A DNA stretch of 64,000 nt, from NCBI GenBank assembly GCA_913775265.1, contig CAJYJH010000065.1, forward strand, positions 1-64,000. Direction: 5' to 3'. A program made the position numbers and the translations under genes. The stretch comes from an uncultured Mucilaginibacter sp. (GTDB taxonomy: Bacteria > Bacteroidota > Bacteroidia > Sphingobacteriales > Sphingobacteriaceae). Of this stretch, positions 53,392 through 62,005 are shown in pieces (the stretch's first letter is position 1; every line of letters starts with the position of its first letter). The notes under the pieces are model-generated. The model was not told the origin of the DNA. It searched no databases and worked only from the letters and a program-made list of their open reading frames with translations.

Positions 53392-53672
53392 AAAATCGTA
53401 ATAGCAGTTTGTTCTACCTCATGTCTAATGGAGGGCTTAAGTGCACTATATTCCACAATATCTGTTTGGAGCATCGTTAGATTGCTTATTTCCTCTTCTA
53501 ATTCGAGTAAAGTAAATATGGTAAAATCAATACCCGGTTCTATGAGCAAGTCAATATCACTTTTTTCGGTCATAGTACCTTTAGCCAGCGACCCAAAAAT
53601 AGCGGCTTTTTTAACAGCGTAACGCTTTAAAACAGGCGTGATCATATCTTTATAAGCGTCTATACTTAGCAT
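53388..53672 (-). CDS. MntA-like minimal nucleotidyltransferase
   Basis: A 94-residue protein of the minimal nucleotidyltransferase family with FGSLAKGTMTEKSDIDLL (GS at 27-28, D39 and D41), the polymerase-beta-type active site. As the antitoxin half of a HEPN/MNT pair it would transfer AMP to the adjacent HepT-like protein. It starts the three-gene minus-strand unit mntA-hepT-cyclo-ligase and overlaps hepT by four bases. Confidence 0.88.
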   Translation of the reverse strand: MLSIDAYKDMITPVLKRYAVKKAAIFGSLAKGTMTEKSDIDLLIEPGIDFTIFTLLELEEEISNLTMLQTDIVEYSALKPSIRHEVEQTAITIL

Positions 53673-53700
53673 TACTCAAATATACTTAAATACATATAAA

Positions 53701-53729
53701 CAAAAACGCCTCCAAATAATGAAGGCGCT
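53701..53729 (-). terminator. Terminator after efp
   Basis: CGCCT (53707-53711) and AGGCG (53723-53727) form a short stem; read on the minus strand it is followed by TTTTTG. It lies about 25 bases past the efp stop. Confidence 0.7.
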
Positions 53730-53751
53730 CCTAAATTATATTTTAAAAGTA

Positions 53752-54315
53752 TTAACCTTTCACACGCTCCATATAAGCGCCTGTTGCAGTATCCACTTTT
53801 ACTTTGTCGCCTTGGTTAATGAATAACGGAACACGAATTTCTGCACCGGTTTCAACGGTAGCTGCTTTTAAGGCGTTGGTTGAGGTATCGCCTTTAACGG
53901 CAGGCTCTGAGTAGGTAACCTCTAATTCAACAGAAGCCGGGGCTTGTGCCATAATAGGCTCATCGCTTTCGAATGCTATAACTACGTTGACACCTTCTTT
54001 CAAGAATTTAACAGCATTACCAAATAAGAATTTAGGAATGTTAAATTGCTCGTACGTCGAATTGTCCATTACAACCAGATCATTACCATCTTCGTACAGG
54101 TATTGATAATCGCTGGTTTCTACTCGGGCAATGGTTACCTCTTCGTCGGTACGAAAACGATATTCAACCAGTTTACCACTTTTTACGTTGCGCATACGTG
54201 CCTGGTAAAAAGCGCGTAAGTTGCCCGGGGTACGGTGTATAAACTCTTCCACCTGCACTAACTCGCCGTTAAAGCGAAGTATGTTCCCGTTTTTTATTTC
54301 TGATGCTTTAGACAT
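53752..54315 (-). CDS. efp: Elongation factor P
   Basis: A 187-residue three-domain translation factor that relieves ribosome stalling at polyproline. It has the KOW-like N-terminal domain with EEFIHRTPGNLRAFYQARMRN (in two overlapping parts, about 23-43) and an OB C-terminal part ending VDTATGAYMERVKG. The tip residue normally Lys or Arg, the site of modification, is Asn here (PGN at 30-32), followed by L-R. So it probably lacks beta-lysylation. A -7 box lies 18 bases upstream of the ATG. Ordinary length. Confidence 0.96.
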   Translation of the reverse strand: MSKASEIKNGNILRFNGELVQVEEFIHRTPGNLRAFYQARMRNVKSGKLVEYRFRTDEEVTIARVETSDYQYLYEDGNDLVVMDNSTYEQFNIPKFLFGNAVKFLKEGVNVVIAFESDEPIMAQAPASVELEVTYSEPAVKGDTSTNALKAATVETGAEIRVPLFINQGDKVKVDTATGAYMERVKG

Positions 54316-54332
54316 AACAAATTTTCGTGGTC

Positions 54333-54340
54333 CAAAATTA
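54333..54340 (-). promoter_or_regulatory. -7 promoter box TAATTTTG for efp
   Basis: Exact TAnnTTTG on the minus strand, 17 bases before the efp ATG, giving a short leader. Confidence 0.6.
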
Positions 54341-54367
54341 GGGACTTACGAGCAAACAATCAAGCAG

Positions 54368-54478
54368 TTATTGCTGAGCCGTTACGGGCATGTCGTCGGT
54401 ATTTAGCTCTACAATATCATCAGCTGATTTTAGAAAACTTGGCGTAATATAGGCCGCCAACTGTTTTATAAAATTCAA
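54368..54478 (-). CDS. Possible 36-residue peptide downstream of the ABC ATPase
   Basis: An open frame in the same phase as the ABC ATPase gene continues for 45 codons after that gene's TAA and encodes protein-like sequence (KQLAAYITPSFLKSADDIV). The only usable start is TTG (54478); there is no RBS. It could be a small gene, a readthrough tail or remnant of a longer C-terminus, or chance. I do not recognise the peptide. Confidence 0.25.
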   Translation of the reverse strand: MNFIKQLAAYITPSFLKSADDIVELNTDDMPVTAQQ

Positions 54479-54505
54479 TCTTTGAAAATGTAATGTTGAA
54501 GCAGC

Positions 54506-55138
54506 TTACAATTTATAATCAGTGATTATCAATTGATTTCTACAAAAGCTGTATTCATGTTCTTGGTTTGAGCCGACAATAATCAGGCGATTACCGGCGA
54601 GTTGTTCAACTAATTCCAAATACCAGTTGCTTCCCTGTCTATCGAAGTTTGAAGTGGGTTCATCGAGCATTAAAACGTTTGTATCCGAACAAAATGCCAG
54701 TGCCAGCTTTAAACGCTGTTTCATGCCTGACGAAAAGTATTTTACTAATTTATGCCTGCTGCTTTTCATTCCTAACAGGTCAACAAGTTCAGTGCGACCC
54801 ATGCCGGTAATGTACGGCTTGAATTGAAAGTGAAAATCAATTACTTCCGTTAAGCTAAAATCCTCGATGAGTTCTAAGTAAGGTGCAGCCAGGCTGATAT
54901 GCTGAAAAACTTTTTCAACATCTAATGGCTGGTTGTTTTCGGTAAAAGTTACTTTACCTGCCGAGGGTGATAAACTGCCATTAAGCAATTGTAACAGTGT
55001 AGACTTGCCCGACCCATTAGGTCCGAGCACAGCATAACTGTTACCAGAAGAAAAAGTATAATCAATACCTTTAAATATCCAGTCGCGGTTAAAGCGGCGA
55101 CCAGCATCCTGCAAGGTAATTTGTATTTGTGAGCTCAT
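54506..55138 (-). CDS. ABC transporter ATP-binding protein
   Basis: A 210-residue single ABC domain: Walker A GPNGSGKST (about 39-47), a Q-loop near FQHIS, signature FSSGMKQRLKLALAF (about 139-153), Walker B VLMLDEPTSNFD. The closest layout is that of small export ATPases such as CcmA. No permease gene adjoins, so its partner is elsewhere. It lies downstream of lpxA in the same direction, 44 bases away, and is probably part of the lpx transcript. Confidence 0.88.
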   Translation of the reverse strand: MSSQIQITLQDAGRRFNRDWIFKGIDYTFSSGNSYAVLGPNGSGKSTLLQLLNGSLSPSAGKVTFTENNQPLDVEKVFQHISLAAPYLELIEDFSLTEVIDFHFQFKPYITGMGRTELVDLLGMKSSRHKLVKYFSSGMKQRLKLALAFCSDTNVLMLDEPTSNFDRQGSNWYLELVEQLAGNRLIIVGSNQEHEYSFCRNQLIITDYKL

Positions 55139-55182
55139 ATTAAACAGTTTACAGCGTGCGCTATAAACTGTATATATTGATT

Positions 55183-55965
55183 TTAATTATTACCAAAGCC
55201 TTTCATGATACCACGCTGCGAGCTTTGGATAAAATTTAATATCTCATCGCGCTCTTCCGTCGGTCTGAAATCAGCCTCGATGATACCCATAGCTTTACTC
55301 ACATTACTGTTTTTTACAAACAAGGTGCGGTAAATGTCCTGGATCTCATTAATCTTATCTTCGCTAAAGCCACGGCGGCGTAAGCCCACCGAATTAATAC
55401 CAGCGTACGATAGTGGTTCGCGGGCCGCCTTAACATAAGGAGGAACGTCCTTACGCACCAATGAGCCACCAGTTACAAACGCATGTGAACCAATATTACA
55501 GAATTGGTGAATAGCAACCATACCTGCTAATACAACGAAATCACCTACGGTAACGTGACCTGCAATAGTAGTATTATTAGAAAAAATACAATTGTTGCCA
55601 ATAACACAATCGTGTGCTACGTGGCAATAAGCCATAATCAGACAGTTACTGCCAATCTCTGTTTTCCAATGATCTTTGGTGCCGCGGTTTATGGTAACGC
55701 ACTCGCGGATGGTAGTGTTATCGCCAATTACAGCCTGCGTGCTTTCGCCTTTAAATTTTAAATCCTGCGGAATAGCTGAAATAACAGCGCCCGGAAATAT
55801 ACGGCAGTTTTTACCTATACGGGCACCATCCATAATGGTAACGTTTGAACCTATCCAGGTACCCTCTCCTATTTCAACGTCTTTATGTATAGTAGCAAAA
55901 GGATCAATAATTACGTTATCAGCAATTTTGGCTTGCGGATGTATATACGCTAACGGCTGGATCAT
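55183..55965 (-). CDS. lpxA: Acyl-ACP--UDP-N-acetylglucosamine O-acyltransferase
   Basis: A 260-residue left-handed beta-helix enzyme, first step of lipid A synthesis. It begins LAYIHPQAKIADNVIIDPFATIH, has hexapeptide repeats through about residue 185, the catalytic segment MAYCHVAHDCVIGNNCI (His about 122-125), and the C-terminal helical bundle with GLRRRGFSEDKINEI. Length is typical. The gene follows lpxC/fabZ by three bases. Confidence 0.96.
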   Translation of the reverse strand: MIQPLAYIHPQAKIADNVIIDPFATIHKDVEIGEGTWIGSNVTIMDGARIGKNCRIFPGAVISAIPQDLKFKGESTQAVIGDNTTIRECVTINRGTKDHWKTEIGSNCLIMAYCHVAHDCVIGNNCIFSNNTTIAGHVTVGDFVVLAGMVAIHQFCNIGSHAFVTGGSLVRKDVPPYVKAAREPLSYAGINSVGLRRRGFSEDKINEIQDIYRTLFVKNSNVSKAMGIIEADFRPTEERDEILNFIQSSQRGIMKGFGNN

Positions 55966-55968
55966 TAC

Positions 55969-57384
55969 TTACTTGTATTTTACAATTTGTGCCATTAGTT
56001 CGGCTTCAACCACAATTTTCTCACCTACCATGCCAATGCCTTTCATCTGCGCAATACCGCGGCGGATAGGCGCAATCAGATCACATCTAAATATCAAAGT
56101 GTCACCTGGCAGTACCTTATCTTTAAAACGGGCATTTTCTATTTTCAGGAATAGCGTAAGCCAGTTTTCAGGATCAGGTACGGTATTTAATACCAAGATA
56201 CCACCGGTTTGTGCCATAGCCTCAATTTGAAGAACACCAGGCATTACCGGTGCACCCGGAAAGTGGCCCACGAAGAACGGCTCGTTCATGGTTACGGCTT
56301 TTAAGCCAACTACATGAGTTTTAGTAAGCTCTAAGATTTTGTCAACTAACAACAGTGGCGGACGATGCGGCAGAATATTCATAATCTGCACGGTATCGTA
56401 AACCGGCTTGGCATTAGGGTTGTAAACTTTAATGTGCTTACGGCTACGCTCCTTTTTAATTAGCGCTTTAATTTTTTTAGCAAAAGCTACGTTAGCTGCA
56501 TGGCCCGGACGGGCAGCCATGATATGACCGCGCAGTGGTACACCAACCAACGCTAAATCACCAATCATGTCAAGTAACTTATGGCGAGCCGGCTCATTTT
56601 GGTGGCGCAGTTCAATATTGTTTAAAATGCCTTGAGGAGCAACATCAATATCTTTACGATTAAATAATGTTGCAAGATGAGCAAGTTCTTGCTCATCTAC
56701 ATGCTTGTCAACCACCACAATAGCATTGTTGATATCGCCGCCTTTAATCAGGTTATGCTTAAGCAACATTTCTAACTCGTGCAAAAAGCAGAAGGTACGG
56801 CTGCTGGCTACTTCTTTTTTAAATTCAGAGATAGAAGAGATCGTAGCATGCTGTGTACCTAAAACCGGAGAGTTATAGTCAACCATACACGTAAAACGAT
56901 AATCATCATCCAATGGCATAGCAACCATTTCTACCTTGCGGTCGGTTTCAGAATAATGTATGTTGTAGGGTATATGATAGTATTCGCGGTCAGCTTCCTG
57001 TTCTACCCAACCGGCTTCGGCAATAGCAGATACAAATGGCATCGAGCTGCCATCCATAATGGGAGTTTCAGGGCCGTCCATATCAATCAGCACGTTATCC
57101 AGTTCTAACCCCACCAATGCAGCTAAAACGTGTTCAACCGTGCTTACACTCGCTCCGTTTTGCGTTAAAGTAGTACCTCGGGAAGTATCGGTTACGTTGT
57201 CTACATCGGCATCAATGATTGGTGCATCCGGAAGATCGACCCTTCTGAATTTAAAACCATGATTTTCGGGAGCCGGATTGAAGGTCATGGTTACACTTTC
57301 GCCGGTATGCAGTCCGGTACCAGATACGGCAACAGGGGCCTTAATAGTTCTTTGCTTTACGTTCATATACTTGGAGTGCTGCAT
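55969..57384 (-). CDS. Bifunctional LpxC/FabZ: UDP-3-O-acyl-GlcNAc deacetylase and 3-hydroxyacyl-ACP dehydratase
   Basis: A 471-residue fusion, typical of Bacteroidota. The N-terminal LpxC part (about 7-310) has SGTGLHTGE, VEHVLAALVG (zinc His), TFCFLHELEMLL and LLDMIGDLALVG. The C-terminal FabZ part (about 325-470) has ILPHRPPLLLVDKI and the catalytic VGHFPGAPVMPGVLQIEAMAQ region. It links the committed step of lipid A synthesis with fatty-acid elongation. The ATG overlaps the lpxD stop (TGATG); an internal ATG at codon 7 is an alternative start. Confidence 0.96.
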   Translation of the reverse strand: MQHSKYMNVKQRTIKAPVAVSGTGLHTGESVTMTFNPAPENHGFKFRRVDLPDAPIIDADVDNVTDTSRGTTLTQNGASVSTVEHVLAALVGLELDNVLIDMDGPETPIMDGSSMPFVSAIAEAGWVEQEADREYYHIPYNIHYSETDRKVEMVAMPLDDDYRFTCMVDYNSPVLGTQHATISSISEFKKEVASSRTFCFLHELEMLLKHNLIKGGDINNAIVVVDKHVDEQELAHLATLFNRKDIDVAPQGILNNIELRHQNEPARHKLLDMIGDLALVGVPLRGHIMAARPGHAANVAFAKKIKALIKKERSRKHIKVYNPNAKPVYDTVQIMNILPHRPPLLLVDKILELTKTHVVGLKAVTMNEPFFVGHFPGAPVMPGVLQIEAMAQTGGILVLNTVPDPENWLTLFLKIENARFKDKVLPGDTLIFRCDLIAPIRRGIAQMKGIGMVGEKIVVEAELMAQIVKYK

Positions 57385-58436
57385 CAGTGAATGATTTCTT
57401 GCTTGTTACGCAGCTCAGCAATGGTTTTTTCTAACTCTTCTATTTGTTTTTTAAGCTCGGGTAACTGGTGTACAATCAAATGAGAGCGTAAAAAGCCCTG
57501 ATAAGGTTGCAGCAAAACCCCTCCCCATTTCTTTCCGGGCTCTGTAATGCTTTTGTTTACACCGGTTTGTGCCTGAATCTGTGATCCTTTGGCTATACTG
57601 ATGTGGCCTACCACGCCTACCTGTCCGCCCATTACCACGTTTTCGCCAATTTTGGTACTGCCAGATATGCCGGTTTGTGCCGCTATCACGGTATTGCTAC
57701 CTATTTCGGCATTATGTGCAATCTGGATCAAATTATCCAGTTTCACGCCTTTACGTATCACGGTTGATCCCATGGTTGCACGGTCAATGGTGGTATTAGC
57801 GCCAATTTCTACATCATCCTCAATTACCACATTGCCAATTTGACTCACCTTGCTGTAAGTACCCAATGGCGTTGGTGCAAAGCCAAAACCGTCACTGCCT
57901 ATAACGGCACCGGCATGTAAAACCACATTGTTGCCTATCACGCAGTCGGCATAAATTTTTACCCCGGCAAATAAAGTTACGTTATCGCCCAAAATTACAT
58001 TATCGCCAACATAACAATTGGGATAAATTTTACAATTGTTGCCGGTTTTAACTTGTTGACCAAGATAGGCAAAAGCCCCTACGTAATTGTGATGGCCAAC
58101 AATAGCGGTCGCATCAATAAAGCAAGGCTGCTCTACGCCGGTTTTATTAAGCTTAAGGGTATTATATTTTTCAAGGAGAATGGAAAATGCATGATATGCA
58201 TCTTTTACTCTGATCAATGTTGTATTTATGGGCTCTGTTACAACAAGACCTTCATTTACAATAACTACCGACGCACGGGTGTTGTACAAAAACTGCTCAT
58301 ATTTTGGATTAGCCAAAAATGATAATGCGCCATCCCGGGCTTCTTCAATCTTCGCCAGCGTATTGACAATAACATTAGGGTTACCCTCAATAGTTCCATT
58401 CAGCATCAAACCTATTTCCTGCGCAGTAAATTGCAT
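57384..58436 (-). CDS. lpxD: UDP-3-O-(3-hydroxyacyl)glucosamine N-acyltransferase
   Basis: A 350-residue lipid A enzyme. The N-terminal uridine-binding domain (about 1-105) starts [20 protein letters not shown]; the hexapeptide beta-helix spans about 110-310, with the GSDGFGFAP segment and catalytic His in [21 protein letters not shown] region; a C-terminal helix follows. It is the first gene of the lpxD-lpxC/fabZ-lpxA-ABC run and overlaps the next start. Confidence 0.96.
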   Translation of the reverse strand: MQFTAQEIGLMLNGTIEGNPNVIVNTLAKIEEARDGALSFLANPKYEQFLYNTRASVVIVNEGLVVTEPINTTLIRVKDAYHAFSILLEKYNTLKLNKTGVEQPCFIDATAIVGHHNYVGAFAYLGQQVKTGNNCKIYPNCYVGDNVILGDNVTLFAGVKIYADCVIGNNVVLHAGAVIGSDGFGFAPTPLGTYSKVSQIGNVVIEDDVEIGANTTIDRATMGSTVIRKGVKLDNLIQIAHNAEIGSNTVIAAQTGISGSTKIGENVVMGGQVGVVGHISIAKGSQIQAQTGVNKSITEPGKKWGGVLLQPYQGFLRSHLIVHQLPELKKQIEELEKTIAELRNKQEIIH

Positions 58437-58493
58437 CGGACAAATTTAAAGGTTAAAAGTTAAGCAACAAATTATAAACACAGTGTTAACAGG

Positions 58494-59720
58494 TTATATC
58501 AGGTCTTTAGTATAGCAAAATATGTATTTTTCTACAGTTTTAGCTAAAGCCTCTAAATTTGAGTTATCACTTGCAGTTGTAATGTCTTTAATTGCGCCGC
58601 CTTTCATTAATATTTTAATGTTGGCATCACCCACTTTATAGGCATTGTTACTAATCACATCAGTGAATACGAAATATCCGGCGTCTTCGAAACTCACGTT
58701 GTAAAATTTCATTGCTTTTTGCCTTAACTCATCCACTCGTGCTGCATCAGGTTTAGCATTGGTAATATCAACCTGGTACAAACGGCGCTGGATAAAGCTT
58801 TGGCACAATTTGGAAAGAACTTTGTCCGGATGACCAATCCACACTTTAACCGCTGCCATAATATCGGTATCATCCAGGCAAGTAAAAGTCTCAATGTGAT
58901 GATCTTCGTTGATGAACTGTTCTTTTGAGATATTATTTTGCAGGAAATGGTTTAACGCCGGCGTCGAAAATAATTCCTGTCCCCTTAAAGAGAGCATCCT
59001 GGCCCGTTGTAATATCTTACCTAACATCTGCTCGCCCGAGGTTACGGTTTTGTGCAAATACACCTGCCAGTACATCAGGCGGCGGGCAACCAGAAACTTT
59101 TCAATAGAATAAATACCTTTTTCTTCTACTACAATGGCGTCATTCACCACATTCAGCATTTTAATAATACGCTCTGAACTGATTACTCCTTCAGATACGC
59201 CGGTATAAAAGCTATCACGGTTCAGGTAGTCCAATCGGTCCATGTCTAACTGACTCGATACCAGTTGATGCAAAAACTTTTTAGGATACGTATCATTGAA
59301 TATCTCGATAGCCATATCTAAAAACCCGCCAAAGCGCTCATTTAGCTTGTTCATGAGCAGGGTAGAGATATCTTCGTGGTCAATACCCTGTACAATATGT
59401 TTTTCGAGCGCGTGCGAAAACGGGCCATGGCCTATATCGTGCAATAAAATGGCAATCATTACCGATTCTTCTTCCTCGGCGGTAATATCATGGCCTTTAT
59501 CACAAAGTGTTTTAACGGCCAGTTGCATCAGGTGCATTGCACCCAAGGCATGATGGAAACGGGTGTGCAGAGCGCCGGGATAAACCAAGTGCGTCATGCC
59601 CAATTGCTTGATGTACCGTAAACGCTGAAAGTAAGGGTGCTCCATTAAATCGAACACCAGATCGGTAGGAATGTTAATAAACCCGTAAACCGGATCGTTT
59701 ATTATTTTTTTCTTGTTCAA
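58494..59720 (-). CDS. HD-domain phosphohydrolase (dGTPase-like)
   Basis: A protein of about 408 residues. It starts NKKKIINDPVYGFINIP, carries LRYIKQLGMTHLVYPGALHTRFHHALG with the first HD-domain histidine, and then the ILLHDIGHGPFSHALE motif that gives the family its name, followed by a DYLNRDSFYTGVSEG segment. Related SAMHD1/YwfO-type enzymes hydrolyse dNTPs, but the substrate here is not known. The start is uncertain: a TTG at 59720 gives the family's usual N-terminus, while the frame is open to another TTG at 59774. It is divergent from porX. Confidence 0.88.
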   Translation of the reverse strand: MNKKKIINDPVYGFINIPTDLVFDLMEHPYFQRLRYIKQLGMTHLVYPGALHTRFHHALGAMHLMQLAVKTLCDKGHDITAEEEESVMIAILLHDIGHGPFSHALEKHIVQGIDHEDISTLLMNKLNERFGGFLDMAIEIFNDTYPKKFLHQLVSSQLDMDRLDYLNRDSFYTGVSEGVISSERIIKMLNVVNDAIVVEEKGIYSIEKFLVARRLMYWQVYLHKTVTSGEQMLGKILQRARMLSLRGQELFSTPALNHFLQNNISKEQFINEDHHIETFTCLDDTDIMAAVKVWIGHPDKVLSKLCQSFIQRRLYQVDITNAKPDAARVDELRQKAMKFYNVSFEDAGYFVFTDVISNNAYKVGDANIKILMKGGAIKDITTASDNSNLEALAKTVEKYIFCYTKDLI

Positions 59721-59862
59721 GCTTATTGCTGTATAGTTTTGCAAAAGTGTTAAATTACCGCTATCTACCAACAAATGAAATGTTATTTTTTGTTAAGATA
59801 GCTCCATATTTGACAACAAAACCTAAACATATAAGTTATAACCCCAACATATTTATCATAGA

Positions 59863-61413
59863 ATGCAAGAAACTACCATACTTTGGGCCGACGACGAGAT
59901 TGATTTATTGAAACCCCATATACTGTTTTTAACCGAAAAAGGCTATAAAGTAAAAACGGCAACTAACGGATCTGACGCGCTTGAGTTGTTCAGAAACGAT
60001 TACTATGACTTGGTTTTTTTAGATGAGAATATGCCGGGCCTTACCGGGCTGGAAACACTTACGCAGATAAAGGCCATTAATGCTGATGTGCCCATTGTGT
60101 TGATTACCAAAAACGAGGAAGAGCCGATGATGGAAGACGCCATTGGTTCTAAAATAGACGACTACCTTATTAAGCCGGTAAATCCTAAGCAAATATTACT
60201 GACCATTAAAAAGCTTACGGAAAATAAACGCCTGGTGACCGAAAAAACTACCATGGCCTACCAGCAGGATTTCCGTACGCTGGGCATGACACTCAATGAT
60301 AACCTGAGCTTTCAGGAGTGGGTAGATGTGTATAAGAAACTCATTTATTGGGAACTGGAATTGGAACGCCTGGAAGATGCCGGAATGCATGAGATATTAA
60401 CATTGCAGAAAGCAGAGGCTAATGTGCAATTCTGCAAATTTATTGAGAAAAACTACCTCAACTGGTTAAAAAATCCTGATAGCTCTCCTATTCTTTCACA
60501 TCAGTTATTTAAAAAGAAAGTATTCCCAAAACTGGACAATACACCGGTATTTTTTATCCTGATTGATAACCTGCGTTATGATCAGTTTAAAATCATTAAT
60601 CCTATCATCTCAGAATATTTCAGGCTTGAAGAAGAAGATACTTATTACAGTATTTTGCCTACAGCAACACAATATGCACGTAATGCCATATTTGCTGGGC
60701 TAATGCCTTTGGATATGGAAAAACGCTTTCCGGGCATGTGGCAGAACGATGAGGATGAAGGCGGTAAAAACTTGCACGAAGAAGCCTTTATGGCCGATCA
60801 AATTAAGCGCGTATTGCGTAAAGACTGTAAATTCTCTTACAATAAGATCTTAAATATTGACGAAGGCCGTGCGCTCAACGATTCGATAAATAACCTGATG
60901 AATAACGAGTTAAACGTAGTGGTATATAACTTTGTGGATATGTTATCACATGCCCGTACCGATATGCAAATGATCAGAGAGTTAGCCAGCGATGATGCGG
61001 CTTACCGTTCACTTACATTGTCTTGGTTTGAGCATTCACCGCTACTGGACCTGCTCAAATTTTTATCACAAAAACAAGTGAAGGTAATTATTACTACCGA
61101 CCATGGTACTATCAAAGTAAAAAACCCGAGCAAGATCATCGGCGATAAAAACACCAATACCAACCTGCGTTACAAGCAAGGTAAAAACCTGAATTTTAAC
61201 GCTAAAGAAGTTTTTCACATCCGTAATCCGCATGATGCCATGCTGCCTAAATTACACGTAAGCAGTAGCTTTGCCTTTGCAAAAGAGGATAGCTACTTTG
61301 TGTACCCCAATAACTATAACCACTTTGTTAACTTTTATAATGAAACGTTCCAGCATGGTGGTATATCGCTTGAGGAAATGATTATACCGGTAATTACTTA
61401 TGGTGTAAAATAA
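59863..61413 (+). CDS. porX: PorX: response regulator with PglZ phosphodiesterase domain
   Basis: A 516-residue regulator of type IX secretion. The N-terminal receiver domain has WADDE (D10, D11), the phosphoacceptor D54 in VFLDENMPG and the lysine in YLIKPVNP (about 106). A helical linker (about 125-205) leads to the PglZ (alkaline-phosphatase superfamily) domain, with ILIDNLRYDQ, LPTATQYARNA (nucleophile Thr), NFVDMLSHARTD and ITTDHGT metal ligands. Family members are reported to cleave oligonucleotide second messengers and work with the sensor PorY. No porY, por or gld gene is in the window. The frame is complete and the ATG at 59863 is the only sensible start. Confidence 0.94.
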   Translation: MQETTILWADDEIDLLKPHILFLTEKGYKVKTATNGSDALELFRNDYYDLVFLDENMPGLTGLETLTQIKAINADVPIVLITKNEEEPMMEDAIGSKIDDYLIKPVNPKQILLTIKKLTENKRLVTEKTTMAYQQDFRTLGMTLNDNLSFQEWVDVYKKLIYWELELERLEDAGMHEILTLQKAEANVQFCKFIEKNYLNWLKNPDSSPILSHQLFKKKVFPKLDNTPVFFILIDNLRYDQFKIINPIISEYFRLEEEDTYYSILPTATQYARNAIFAGLMPLDMEKRFPGMWQNDEDEGGKNLHEEAFMADQIKRVLRKDCKFSYNKILNIDEGRALNDSINNLMNNELNVVVYNFVDMLSHARTDMQMIRELASDDAAYRSLTLSWFEHSPLLDLLKFLSQKQVKVIITTDHGTIKVKNPSKIIGDKNTNTNLRYKQGKNLNFNAKEVFHIRNPHDAMLPKLHVSSSFAFAKEDSYFVYPNNYNHFVNFYNETFQHGGISLEEMIIPVITYGVK

Positions 61414-61424
61414 TGCAATTAGCT

Positions 61425-61432
61425 TATTTTTG
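61425..61432 (+). promoter_or_regulatory. -7 promoter box TATTTTTG upstream of tsaE
   Basis: Exact TAnnTTTG match about 60 bases before the tsaE start. The leader would then contain the 12-bp hairpin at 61447-61479. Confidence 0.5.
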
Positions 61433-61446
61433 TATTTAAATAAATC

Positions 61447-61479
61447 ACAATATGCCACCCTAAACCAGTGGCATATTGT
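61447..61479 (+). repeat. 12-bp inverted repeat in the tsaE leader
   Basis: ACAATATGCCAC (61447-61458) pairs perfectly with GTGGCATATTGT (61468-61479), nine-base loop. No T-run follows, so it is not an obvious terminator. It may be a leader hairpin of tsaE or a weak stop for porX. Confidence 0.55.
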
Positions 61480-61491
61480 ATTATTGGTGAT

Positions 61492-61923
61492 ATGATGAAC
61501 AAACAGACATCGATTGAAATTGCATCTTTAGACGAACTACCTGCAACTATACAAAACTTACTTGATTTTGCAGATGGCCAGAAAATATTTTTGTTTTACG
61601 GCCAAATGGGAGCCGGTAAAACAACTTTTATTAAAGCCTTATGCGAAAGCTTAGGCGTTAATGAGCCGGTTACCAGTCCTACATTCTCCATCGTAAATGA
61701 GTACAATGGCGATAGCGCCAAAATATATCATTTTGATTTTTACCGACTTAAAAAACAGGAAGAGGCTTTGGATATGGGTTATGAAGAATACTTTTACTCC
61801 AACTATTATTGCTTTATTGAATGGCCGGAAAAGATTCCGGATTTACTGCCTTTGCATTATGTTAAAGTGAGTATTACGGTCACTAATGAACAATCGCGCC
61901 GGTTTACCTTCGAAAGTATTTAG
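61492..61923 (+). CDS. tsaE: tRNA threonylcarbamoyladenosine biosynthesis ATPase TsaE
   Basis: A 143-residue P-loop protein of the t6A37 tRNA modification complex (with TsaB and TsaD). It has FYGQMGAGKTTFIKALCESLG (Walker A, about 35-50), TSPTFSIVNEY, and YHFDFYRLKK, then FIEWPEKIPDLLP. Two adjacent ATGs (61492, 61495) are possible starts; a longer frame beginning GTG at 61468 would start inside a hairpin and is rejected. Length is typical. Confidence 0.95.
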   Translation: MMNKQTSIEIASLDELPATIQNLLDFADGQKIFLFYGQMGAGKTTFIKALCESLGVNEPVTSPTFSIVNEYNGDSAKIYHFDFYRLKKQEEALDMGYEEYFYSNYYCFIEWPEKIPDLLPLHYVKVSITVTNEQSRRFTFESI

Positions 61924-62005
61924 CACATATTGTTTTAAATTTGCTTACCTTCAACCATTCTGTTTAAGAGGTATCCAAGAACAGGGTGGCTAATATTTTG
62001 AATAC

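Noticed and set aside
55676..56230. 184-codon frame antisense to lpxA and lpxC/fabZ
   Set aside because: It is the complement of hexapeptide-repeat and FabZ coding sequence with no domain of its own.
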